A model generated the notes under the pieces. The model was not told the origin of the DNA. It saw only the letters and a list, made by a program, of their open reading frames with translations, and did not search any database. This document shows, piece after piece, positions 12,501 to 25,700 of a stretch of DNA of 64,000 nucleotides. Origin of the DNA: Cherax quadricarinatus. Its lineage: Eukaryota; Arthropoda; Malacostraca; Decapoda; Parastacidae. The translations under genes and the position numbers were made by a program. The stretch covers positions 4,931,725 through 4,995,724 of the forward strand of contig NC_091357.1 in NCBI RefSeq assembly GCF_038502225.1, read 5' to 3'. The first letter of the stretch is position 1, and every line of letters starts with the position of its first letter.

Positions 12501-15500
12501 TTGTGATTATCTCTTTCTTTAATTCAGCAGTATTTTTCACCCTTTTTACCACAGGGTTGGCACTAGAAGCTTTTCTTGTCCCTTGGTGGCTTATTTAGCA
12601 GTTACAAGAACTAAAAACAATGGAATAATACAAAATGTATCACATGTACGAGTGGAATCGTCTGGACTGGCTTGTAAACAATGGCACACTGCTGAAGGCA
12701 GGGTGGCTCAGGCCAGGCAGACACGTTCGGGACAAATGCCCTTAACAGAGTTCTTGAGCGTTAGCCGAGCCAATATTTTGACGCAAAAAGCGTCGCTATC
12801 TGGTATTGGCGGTAGCCAATGCCACTGTTTCCCAAGGGTCCACTGTACTTGTTTAATGTTAAAATAAAAAATCTTAGGTTAAAACAGTAGAAAGTAAGAG
12901 ATACCTTTGTTTTCTCATGGGTTTTCATTCTCCAGGTAATTAAGGCTACAAAGCACCGAGGATGGCGCACGTATGTTGTCGATATAACCTACCCAATATC
13001 AGAAGGCACACACGGGCTTGTTCCAGCATTAGATCGCATTGCTGCTGAATCGTGTAAAGCAGCTAAGGATGGCTACCAGTTGATAGTGCTTTCGGATAAG
13101 AAAGCTGGACCTGGCAGGTAATGAATACTAGTTCCTGTTAACCTAGAAACTTGATAATCATTAAATGTGCATCCCTATTCAGGTCATTATATTATATATT
13201 ATAGTTGATCATGTAATGATATTTCGACATTTTAGAAACTCAATTCTTTTTAACCCCCCCCCCCTTAGTTATTACATACTCGAGGTAACATTTATGAAGG
13301 GATCGTGGGAAATCAGTTAGCCGCACTTGAGTCCTAGAGGTGGGGACAGTTAGTTTCAAACTGTAGTATTGGCACACCTGTGGCAAGATGGTGAATTTTT
13401 TGTTTCTTTTTTATATATAACTGCTTCAGTAGGAGCTGACTGGTGTGTAAGAAAAAAATACATTATTTATCGTACAGAAGATTCCTTTGACCCAGATATG
13501 CCACCAGTTAGTGGCGGCGTATCTGAAGCTCGCTGGTAACTCAGATTTTGGTTCGCAACTCGAAAAAAAATCGACCGAGCGACAGTTCATAACTCGGAAA
13601 ACTCATAAGTTGGGGCACTCGTAAGTCAAGGTACCACTGTACTACATCAGATGGAAATTTGAGACATTTTGTGTAAGCTGCCACTGCTGGTGATTGTGAA
13701 AGGGATACAAGTGTAGAAACGTGTGAAAAAATTGTTTAGAGATTACTGTAGAATTTTCAAACCCAAGAACATTATGTAGTGATGTAAAAAATAATCATTT
13801 CAGCATCTATGTTTTGTTGCAGTGGCAAAATCTGTGGAACAGATAAATGTGGTATTAACTAAAAGATGTCAGTGTTGATGTGATCATGATCACTATCAGA
13901 ATCATATTAATGATTACAGTTATCATGATCACTATTATTATCACCACCACTCTGTATTTCTTTCACTATTATTACCTCCAGTTTCAGTGGGGATTAATGT
14001 TTGTTCAATTTTTATGTATCCCTTCAGGCTGCCAGTCAGTACATTACTGGCATTGGGAACCACACATCACTCGCTAATTGAAGAAAGGCATCGTATGAAG
14101 GTTGGAATCATCCTCGAGACTGGGGAAGCAAGGTAAGTCTTAGTAGTTACAAGTGTCACTAGTTATAGTGGACAAAAAACTCAACTGGATTTAGAAAAAA
14201 AAGGGGGGGGGGGGTTAGATTGATTTGCAAGTAACATTGCTTTTTTTTTTTCTTCTTCAATTTTTATCATGTTAGGTATAGAGAACTTCAAAAAATATTT
14301 TTCTTTTGTTGATTAATAGTTTTATGAATAAGAAATAATAATGTCTATACTGTTATAACTTATTAACCAATACTAATAAAATTTTGAGAAAGGGATTCAC
14401 AAGGAACTATACTTGATGAAATACATTGTCCTTCCTCCTTGTCAAGTTTCTTTTAGACTCAGAAAAAAAATACTAATAATGTAGTCACAAAAATGGTTGA
14501 TGCAGTTAATGCAGCACTTGGAGAAATGAGTACCCAGTTGAATTTTTTATTAACCTGTGTATGACCCTCATCACTACACTACTACAAATCCAGCAACACA
14601 TCCTAAACTACTCAACCAGTTGAGCTAGGTGACCCTCAAAGAAGCATCCTGGCCCTTCTTTGTCCTCTGCATCAGTGACTTGCCACATGCCACTCGGCAT
14701 CTTAACCCTTTCACTGTCGTGACCCCGGCTCACAAACTTGTTCTCAGTGTTGAAGAATTTAAAAAAAAAAAATATGAAATTATAGAGAATTTTTTCCCTA
14801 TGGTAATGACACCAAAATTTAATATTTGAGGGAATACTTACGGATTACGCTCTCACGAAGTTAGCGGTCTCGGTGATGCACATCGGCGATTTCTCCCACT
14901 TTGAGCCCTAATTTTGGCCAATTCCATTGTTCCAGTTAACCAAACTCATAGCTATTTTGCTGAAACTCCATTTGTTTAATTGACTGAGTACAAGAAACTG
15001 CCCATTTGCCAATTTCAGCTACCCAGTAAAGTGGTCAGAAATTGGCCGTTTGACCAATTTCACACAAATTTCAAAACATGCCAATTTCAAAATAGGGTCC
15101 AGAATAAACAATGTATACATTCTTGGCACTAAAATAGCATTTTCTCCGTTTGTTAGTCATGTCTCTAAGCCCTTCTTAGATTACTCTTGTTTTCCATTTT
15201 GAATTTTTATTCACACAACAAGCAGAAGATTTATTGTTATGCAGACTACTGCATTATTGTAATAATTGTATAAATGTCAACCCATTCGTGACTGTGTATT
15301 AGACTGGCTAGTTGGACACGTATTGAACGGTGACATCTTTTTTTTTACTCTTGAACAGCGGCAAAAATTGAACATTTCCGCTACTTTGAGGTCAATTTCA
15401 AAGGTACTTTTCATGGTGAAACCAATCAAAATCATCTCTATTTCTGAAATATATCTTCTATTCCCACAGGGAAGTGTCCTTGGCCCTCTTCTCTTTCTCC

Positions 15501-16734
15501 TATACATAAATGACCTACCAAATGCTTCGCAATTACTCAAACCCACACTATTTGCAGATGACACTACATACGTCTTCTCCCACCCGAGCCCAGTCACGCT
15601 AGCCAATACCGTAAATACAGAATTACAGAAAATATCTACCTGGATGAGGACTAACAAACTTACACTAAACATTGACAAAACCTACTTCATTCAGTTTGGT
15701 AACAGAGCTACAGATGTCCCTCTTAACATAATGATAAACGGATCACCTATCACAAAGCTAACAGAGGGGAAATTCTTAGGAATCCACCTTGATAATAGAC
15801 TCAAATTTCATACACATATACAACAAATTTCTAAGAAAATTTCCAAGACTGTAGGCATACTATCGAAGATACGGTACTATGCTCCACAGTCAGCCCTCCT
15901 GGCCCTATATCACTCTCTTATTTACCCCTATCTCACCTATGGAATTTGTGCATGGGGCTCAACAACAAGTAACCATCTCAGACCACTAATTACCCAACAA
16001 AAGGCTGCAGTTAGAATGATAACAAATTCTCACTATAGGCAGCACACTCCACCAATATTCAATACACTAAACCTATTCACCATACAAAACATTCATACTT
16101 ATTACTGCACCTATTACATACATAGAACACTTAACTCTGATATTAACCCTCCCCTCAAACATCTCCTTGCCAACCTCAACAGAACACATGACCATAACAC
16201 AAGGCACAGATCACTCTTTGATGTTCCTCGTGTCCATCTCACACTATGCAAAAACTCAATGCACATAAAAGGCCCTAAAATCTGGAACTCATTACCTGTA
16301 AATATAAAAGAAACACTACCTGTTTATAAATTCAAGTCTCTTCTCAAAGATCACTTACTCACCCAAAACCAAATAAATACTGAATAACTGAACCTTATAA
16401 ATTGTATATCTTAAATGTTTCTCACAATTATATCACATAAATGTTAAACCTAAAACCCAATCTAACTTTATTATTTTTTAAATACACTACCTAACAGAAT
16501 ACTCCATTCTACTGAATGTACAACAATGCATACAACCATATGACCTGTCTTTGTAATACTCACTTGTGCTTTATAGTAATCTGTTTACATTAAAGTTTTA
16601 TCACCGATGTCATCATTGCTTAGTTCATCTTAAGTTAATTTTAAGCCAGCCCGTAATGCTATGCATAGTATAAGTGGCTTTGGCATACTGCTCTTTTCTG
16701 TATTTTTTGTACCTCTGTATGTGTGCACAAATTT

Positions 16735-16774
<40 letters not shown>

Positions 16775-19700
16775 ATGAGACAAAGAAAATGAGAATACAA
16801 CCATAAATACCATACGAAAATACACATCAAAATCAGCGTTTTAAACTAAAAACCATGATCTGAGTTTTTTTTTTCTCATTATTCACTGCATGCTGCAGGA
16901 TTTTTATACTGCGCACACTGACCATGCAGACCCATTCTCTGACATGTAGGTCTACCAGCTTTCTCTAGCTAGATTTGAGGCCACTAGAATTTTGGCGTAA
17001 TACTACAGCACCAACACTGGCTTGCAAGCTGTAGTATTACGGCACCAACAGTGAAAGGGTTAAGTAAAAGTAACCCAGAAATGCAACATTTTCATAAAAT
17101 GAGGATCACCTGTATTATATTACATGAGCTTTTAATTACTCAAGACTTTGTTGATGTGTTAGTTTTTAGAACTGAGTAATAATATTCTTGTGATTCAGAG
17201 AAGTGCATCACATGTGTGTACTCCTGGGCTATGGTGGTGATGCTGTCTGCCCATACTTAGTCTTTGAGACAATGGACACTCTTCGCTCTGAGGGTGTCAT
17301 TAGTTCCAGTCTTACCAATAAGGATATATACAAGGTAAGTTGTCTTTACTCAAATCAACTGCTTGAATATATTAAAAATGTATTATAATTTTTGTTTTAC
17401 ATTAAAATGGTCATGTTTATTCACAGGATGCTGTTCATTAATGAATAAACTGTAATCTTAGAATATCTCAAGCTTGGTGAATTTTTGAGGGCAATCATGA
17501 ACAGATGGAACTCGCCTTGTTAATTTCCATATAATATTTTCAGAACTACATTGCTGCGATGGAACGTGGTCTCTCCAAAGTGATGGCCAAGATGGGCATT
17601 TCAACACTCCAGTCTTATAAAGGGGCACAGATCTTCGAAGCTGTTGGCATTTCAGAGGAAATCATAAACAAATGCTTCAAGGTAATGCTCTGAATATGTT
17701 TAAGATCTTTAGTTAGTTCTTTTGTTCAATTGTCCTAATGTTCAACAGTGCAGTTTATAAAAAGAAAATTAAATGCTTTAGTTATTTTGTGTATTTGTTA
17801 ACTAATGTAGGTTTTCTTCATTTGCAGTCTGTGTGCTTATTACTAATTGGTATTAAAAATGACTAATGATTTTGAAATTATCACAAATTTTGAGGACACT
17901 TGCAAATAATTTTGGTTTTTAATGATAGTGGTACCTTGAGATATGAACTTTTTTTTGTTCCAGAAGGCTGTTCGAGTTCCGATACCAAACGAATTTGTTC
18001 CCATAAGAAATAATGTAAATTAGATTAATTCGTTTCATACCCCCAAAAATACACTTACAAAAGCACTTTCATAAATACACTTACATAATTGTTAGCGTTT
18101 TGAGCTGTTTGTATCCCACGGTACCACTGTACTTTCTCATATGCCAATAGTATATAACTATATGGTCTATGGAAAATAGGTAGTAAAAGGTATTTTCAGA
18201 TTGCTTGTAAAATTGTATACATTAAGATGTCAGTACTATGAAATAAGTACCAAGACAAAAGCAGTTAGCTTGTGACCAACAGTGTGGGATAGTTGTTAAT
18301 TGTTTAAGACATTTCAGTTATCCAGTCAAAAGTGAGAAAAAATGAGATTGAGCCAGAAGCCTTGGTGAGGTAGGAGACACAAGGTTGGGTCAAGGCATGT
18401 GCATTCTGTAGATTAGAGTATTTTACATTAAACTTAATAAAGGCAGGCATGTACTGAAATGAAACAAGGGCTAAGATGTATGTTATGAATATTCAAAATA
18501 AGGCTGATTGAACAAGAAAGTATCTTGTTCAAGTTAGAAAAGGGATACTTATGGGAAAAGGAATAATGGATAGCTATGGTTGCTGGCATGACAGAAAAGA
18601 GAATTATTAATGCCAACAAGGTGAATAATTGTCTTGTACTCTTAAATACACCTTAACATGCTCACTCTGCCCACCCTTCTCCAACAGTTCCATCTTTGCT
18701 GGCAAGATGGATTTCTTAATTGATAAGATTACTACATCAATTGTCCCCTACCATATGATTGGCCAGTGTCCTTCACTTGCACCCTTTTTACCCCCCACCA
18801 TTTTTTGCCTCTGCCATGCAGCACTGAATGGCCCTTAAAGGTTCACCACTACCTGGAGACAACAATACTTAAGTTCTTAAAACTGTTAGAAAGGGAGTGG
18901 CCATCTTTACCAATATATTGGAGAGGGCAAGAGAAGCAGAAAATAGAATAAACATTGGAAATAACAGTTGGAGAAGGTATGAAATGGATTGCTATGAAGT
19001 TTACTAAACAAAATGTAGGTTTAATGTAAAGAGGATGAAATGTGTGTTACGATAATTTAAATTAGAAATATGGGGAAGATAAAGTAAAAGAAAGGTTGGA
19101 CAAGGAAACAGAAAATATTTTAGCATGTGAGTAGGCAGTGTTTGTGAAATTGGGAAGATGGTTAGGATGAATGTGGTCAGATATTTGGGAGTTGACTTGT
19201 CAGCAGATGGTTTTATGAAGGACGAGGTTAACCATAAAATTGATGAAGGAAAAAAGGCAAGTGGTGCATTGAGGTACCTGTGGAGACAAAAAACATTATC
19301 CATGGAGGCACAGAAAGGGATATACAAGAGTATAGTGGTACCAACACTTGTATGGATGTGAAGCATGGGTTGTAAATGCTGCAGTGAGGAGGAGGCTGGA
19401 GGCAGTGGAGATGTCATGTGTAAGAGCAGCGTCTTGTGTAAATATTATACAGAGAATTTGTAGTGTGGAAATTAGAAAGAGGTGTGGAGTTATTAAAGTA
19501 TTAGTCATGAGGGATGAAGAGGGGTTGTTGAGGTGGTTTAGTCATTTAGAAAGGATGGAAGAAAGTAGAATAACTTGGAGAGCGTGGAAATCTGTAATGG
19601 AAGGAAAGCAGGGTAGGGGCTAAACAAGATTTTGTGGGAGAGGTACTTATACTTCCAGTGAGCATGTTAAGAGTGAATGGAGACTAGTGGTTTTTGGGAC

Positions 19701-22700
19701 CTGACGAGCTGTTGGAGTGTGAGCAGGGTAATATTTTGTGAAGGGAGTCAGGGAAACCGGTTAGCCGGACTTGAGTCCTGGAAATGAGAAGTACAATGCC
19801 TGTACTTTAACCCTTTGAGGGTTTTGGTCGTACTAGTACGTCTTACGCGTAGGGGTTTTTGACGTACTAGTACTCATAAATTCTAGCGGCCTCAAATCTT
19901 GTGGGAGAAAGCTGGTAGGCCTTCATATGAAAGAATGGGTCTATGTGGTCAGTGTGCACAGTCTAAAAAAAATCCTGCAGCACACAGTGCATAATGAGAA
20001 AAAAAAAACTTTGACCATTTTTTTTTAATAAATCAGCGACTTTGCAGTGTATTTTCGTATGGTATTTATTGTTGTATTCTAGTTTTCTTGGTCTCATTTT
20101 ATAGAATGGAAGACATATTATAGAAATTGAGATGATTTTGACTGGTTTTACAATGAAAGGTGCCTTGAAATTGAGCTCAAAGTAGCAGAAATGTTCGATT
20201 TTTACCAAACTTCAAAAGTAAACAAATCGTGCCAAGCGTGCAATACAGGTCAACTGGTGAGTCTAATATTCTTTCACAAGTGCACCAATAATATTTATAC
20301 CATTTTTTACACTAATGCAGTAGTCTGCATAACAGTAAATCTTATATTTTTTGTGAGAATAAAAATTCAAAGTGGAAAGCAAAAGAATATAAGAGGGGCC
20401 TTGAGACGTGACTAATGACTAGAGGAAATGTCATTTTAGTGCCAGGAATGTCTTTCTTGTTTATTCTGGACCCTATTCGGAAATTGGCATCTTTTGAAAT
20501 TTGTGTGAAATTGGCAAAATTGCTAAATTCTGACCACTGTACTGGATAGTTGAATTTATAAATGGGTTGTTTCTTGCACCCATTCGATAGAAAAAATGGA
20601 GTTCTAGCGAAATATTCATGTTTTTTGTCGACTAGTTCAGTGAAATTGGCCGAAAATGGGGCTCAAAGTGGGCAAAATCGCCGATGCGTAAACATCGCCG
20701 AGACCGCTAACTTTGCGAGAGCAGAATTCCGTAAGTTTTCTATCAAATTTCAAACTTTTGGTGTCTTTATGATCGGGAAAAGATTCTCTATCTTTTCATA
20801 AGAGAAAATAATTTTTTTTTTTTTTTAAATTTGGCCGACCCTGAGAACGAGTTTCGGAGAGGGCCTGTCGACCCTCAAAGGGTTAAAGGAGGGGTTTGGA
20901 ATATTGGCTGTTTGGAATGACACCTAAACTGTTGAATCTGAGTGCCTCTGCAAAGTCAGTGATTGTGTGAACGATGGTTTAAGTGTTGGATGATGGATTT
21001 TTTTTTTTTTTTTTGGGGGGGGGGGTCACCCTGCCTTGGTGGGAAATGGCTGATGTGTTAAAAAAAAAAAAAAAAAAGCTAGGCAGAGAGAGTGACTGCA
21101 AAGAATGTAAATTTTAGAGGAGAGAAATAAAGTATCACATATTGAGAGAATGGAGGAAAAAAGAAAAAAAGAACTCTTAACCTTTGGGCATAGTGCTGGT
21201 AGCAGTTTGTAGTAATGAGGAAAAAAAGGTCTGTCACAAAACTGTAGAGATGAATAATAAGGAAAAGTAATAGCTAGTTAGATTCAGATTGGTCTTTACA
21301 CTTTGTACTAGACAGAGCAAGATTAAAAGCAACAAAGAGGGGAAGATAGGTTTTTAAATCAAAACTGCTCAAAATTGGGGTAAGATGGGATAATATGGAA
21401 TTTTGGTGAAACTAAAAAAGGATTCAAATAAGTTTGCATAGTAAAAGTATTTATAAAATGTCTTGTAATACTGTAACTGGTTATTTTTCAGTTGCATTAT
21501 TTCATGTGAATGTTTTGAGTGCATAGAGATGTTTTCTTTCTTTGCCAGGGTACTGCTTCTCGTATTGGAGGAGTTACCTTTGAAACCCTGGCTAGTGAAT
21601 CGCTTGAACGTCACACACTCAGCTATGGAGATAATGAATGTGATACTCTGGTGCTAAGAAACCCTGGCTACTATCACTGGAGAAGTGGTGGAGAGAAACA
21701 CATAAATGACCCTGTGTCTATTGCTAATCTGCAGGTTTGTAATTTTAGTTGGTATAGTATTTAATTTAATTTTTTTTTTCTTGCACACTGGCTGTCTCCA
21801 TTCACAAAGTGCAGCAATTTAAATTCTTGGAAAACTGTAATGTACACAACTCTTCACAAGGAAGAACAAAAAATTTATCTAATAAATCATGGAACAGGCT
21901 TGAATCCATGGCAAATGAATCCTAGAGCTCTGTTGCCATGGGTTCAAGCCCCACCCATTCCCTGAGCTTGACTCAAGAAATCATAATAACATGATTCCAA
22001 ACAGATCACAGTATGAGTGGGGGTTAGAACCCATGGCAAAAACTTGGATTTGTGGTCACAATGGGGCCTATGTTAACATCTCTATGATGTATAAGTACAC
22101 CTAGTTGGATGAATCTTATTGTAGCCAGCTGACCCAGTGGCTTATGCGCTGGCCTGGAGTTTTAAGATCGCTTGGTATGGGTTCTAACCCCACCCATACC
22201 ATGGTTCATTCCATGATATGTTTGCATTTGCGTTAGTACAATTTTGCAAGTCAAATTTGCCTATTCATCAACTTGATAAGCTTTCAGTACTGTTGACTAC
22301 AAAATCATTTCGTTAATGAATATTAAATCTGTTTTGTTTTCCAGGATGCTTCAAGAACCAATAACAAGTCACAGTATGACAAGTTCAAAGAATCAACTAT
22401 GCAAAGTGTCAAAGCATGTACCTTACGTGGACAACTGGAGCTTGTAAAATTGGAGAATCCAATTGACATATCGGAGGTAATTCCTTTGTTGTTGAAATAT
22501 TGTATGGTATTTATGAATCAAATTGGGGAGGAGGAGTATGGAAGAAGTGAATGTTTTCAGATACTTGGGAGTTGACGTGTCGGCGGATGGATTTATGAAG
22601 GATGAGGTTAATCATAGAATTGATGAGGGAAAAAAGGTGAGTGGTGCGTTGTGGTATATGTGGAGTCAAAAAACGTTATCTATGGAGGCAAAGAAGGGAA

Positions 22701-25700
22701 TGTATGAAAGTATAGTAGTACCAACACTCTTACATGGATGTGAAGCTTGGGTGGTAAATGCAGCAGCGAGGAGACGGTTGGAGGCAGTGGAGATGTCCTG
22801 TCTAAGGGCAATGTGTGGTGTAAATATTATGCAGAAAATTCGGAGTGTGGAAATTAGAAGGTGTGGAGTTAATAAAAGCATTAGTCAGAGGAAAGAAGAG
22901 GGGTTGTTGAGGTGGTTTGGTCATTTAGAGAGAATGGATCAAAGTAGAATGACATGGAAAGCATATAAATCTATAGGGGAAGGAAGGAGGGGTAGGGGTC
23001 GTCCTCGAAAGGGTTGGAAAGAGGGGGTAAAGGAGGTTTTGTGGGCTAGGGGCTTGGATTTCCAGCAAGCGTGCATGAGGGTGTTAGATAGGAGTGAATG
23101 GAGGCGAATGATACTTGGGACCTTACGATCTGTTGGAGTGTGAGCAGGGTAATATTTAGTGAAGGGATTCAGGGAAACCGGTTATGTTCATATAGTCGGA
23201 CTTGAGTCCTGGAAATGGGAAGTACAATGCCTGCACTTTAAAGGAGGGGTTTGGGATATTGGCAGTTTGGAGGGATATGTTGTGTATCTTTATACGTATA
23301 TGCTTCTAAGCTGTTGTATTCTGAGCACCTCTGCAAAAGCAGTGATAATGTGTGAGTGTGGTGAAAGTGTTGAATGATGATGAAAGTATTTTCTTTTGGG
23401 ATTTTCTTTCTTTTTTGGGTCACCCTGCCTCGGTGGGAGACGGCCGACTTGTTGAAAAAAAAAAAAAAATTATGAATCATAAATCAGTATACATTATTAT
23501 CAAAATGCTTGGCTGTTAAACTTTTGGAGTTTTCATAAAAAATGTAAAAATATTTTAGTTGCTATGATCTACTTGGTATTTTCTCCTTGACACATTGATA
23601 TGAAGAGCTGTAGAAGCCAGATAATGTTTCTAGAGCTTCAACACTTAATAATTACCTATCATATAAAAAGTATACTCAGGTAGGCCATTTGGTATTAACT
23701 AACAGTGGACTATTGTAATTAATTTAAAATTCTAACTGTTAAACTGGTTAAAGGGTATTTATATTAGTGCCTGGGGAGCTACATAGTTTGCAAGAACTCA
23801 TCTGTTTGTGTTTACAGGGCTCGATTCTCAGATCTTGGGTGTGCACACACACACGTACATGTGCACTAAGTATTTCTATTTGAGGTGCTATTAGTGGGCA
23901 AGTGCTTCAGGATAATTAGTAGCTAGAATGTATGCAAGTCCTCTGTCATCCAGAGGAGTGAGGAAATAAAAGTAGTAGTAAACAGGGGTAAAGGAAACTT
24001 GAATTAATGTTAATCGCTCAGTCGTGGGGTTTGTTTACATAAAGGCTGACAGCAGTAAGTCCTTGCAGCTTGTTTCCTGATTAATGTAGGGAAAAATTCA
24101 TGGAGAGTGGGGCTTTTAAGAAACTCATTATGATAGATTTATTAAAGACCATAAGGATAGTTAAAGACCACAGGGGTATATTTATTGAAAAATTTTGAAG
24201 GAAAAATTTGTTAAAACTCGTGGAATAGCTGTATTAACCCTTTGACTGTTTTCGACGTATAAATACGTCTTACGAGCCAATGTTTCTGACGTATATATAC
24301 TCAATAATTCTAGCGGCTTCAAATCAAGTGGGAGAAAGCTGGTAGGCCCACATGTGAGAGAATGGGTCTGTGTGGTCAGTGTGCACCACATAAAAAAAAT
24401 CCTGCAGCACACATTGCGTAATGAGAAAAAAAAAACTGATCGTTTTTTTGGAATAAAACGCCGACTTTGAGGTGTATTTTCATATAGTATTTATCGTTGT
24501 ATTCGCATTTTCATGGTCTTAGGTGATAAAATGGAAAACATATTACAGAAATAAAGATGATTTTCATTACTTTTACGATGAAAACGACCTTGAAACTGAG
24601 CTCAAAGTAGCGGAAATGTTCGATTTTTACCAATGTTCAAGAGTACATAAATCACACCACACGTCCAATACACGTCAACTGGGGAGTCTAATATTCTTTC
24701 ACTAGTGCACTGATATTATTTATACCATTTTTTACAATAATGCAGTCGTCTGCATAACAGTAAATTTTGTATTTTTTTGTATGAATAAAAAATCAAAATA
24801 GAAAGCAATAATAATATAAGAGGGGCCTAGAGATGTGACTAATGAACAGAGCATATGTTATTTTAGTGCCACGAATGTCTACCTTGTTTATTCTGGACCC
24901 TATTTTGAAATTGGCATCTTTTTTATTTTGCATGAAATTGGCCAAATTGCCAATTTCTGACCACCATATTGGGTAGTCCAAATTAGTAAAAGGGAGGTTT
25001 CTTGTACTCAGCTGATAGATAAAATGGAGTTCTAAAGAAATAGCTATGAGTTTGGTCAACTGGAACAATGGAATTGGCTGAAAATTGGCCTCAAAGTCAG
25101 CGAAATCGCCGATACGCATATGTCGCCGAGACCGCTAACTTCGTGGGAGCATAATTCCACGAGTTTTCGACCAAATTTCGAACTTTTGGTGTCATTACCA
25201 TCGGGAAAAGATTCTCTATCATTTCATAAGAAAAAATAATCTTTTTTTTTTTTTTCAAAAATTGAGCGACATAGAATGACAGTTTCAGAGAGGGGCCTGA
25301 AACAGTCAAAGGGTTAAAAGAAAACCAGTTACAAATATGTTGTCTTAAACTATTGAAGAAAATTGATCAGTGTCTTCGACTGTACCAAGAAAAGTTACAC
25401 GTCAAGAATACAGTGCCTACTAAGGTGACAAAATGTACTTACGTTACCAAGTCTTACTGTATATGTGTTAATTGTATTTTTCATTTTCTTAGGTTGAGCC
25501 TGCTTCAGAGATTGTGAAGAGATTTGCTACTGGTGCCATGAGTTTTGGTTCCATTTCCATTGAATCCCATACAACATTGGCTATTGCCATGAACCGCGTG
25601 GGTGCCAAATCAAACACAGGAGAGGGAGGTATGCAATATATATAGTAATTGTGTTGTTACCAGACTTAAACATTGGATTACAATAGCCTTGCACTTCTAG

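Noticed and set aside
12978..13137. Read-through of exon 2 past 13117
   Set aside because: A GTAATG donor follows the conserved G-P-G-R, and the next frame codon is a stop.
15266..15463. N-terminal part of the LINE open frame
   Set aside because: This sequence is the body of TTAA element d; the frame is open across the junction by chance.
22121..22199. Functional tRNA gene
   Set aside because: It has a B-box-like sequence but poor A-box and stem pairing, and recurs with divergence in foldback repeats, so it is SINE-derived.
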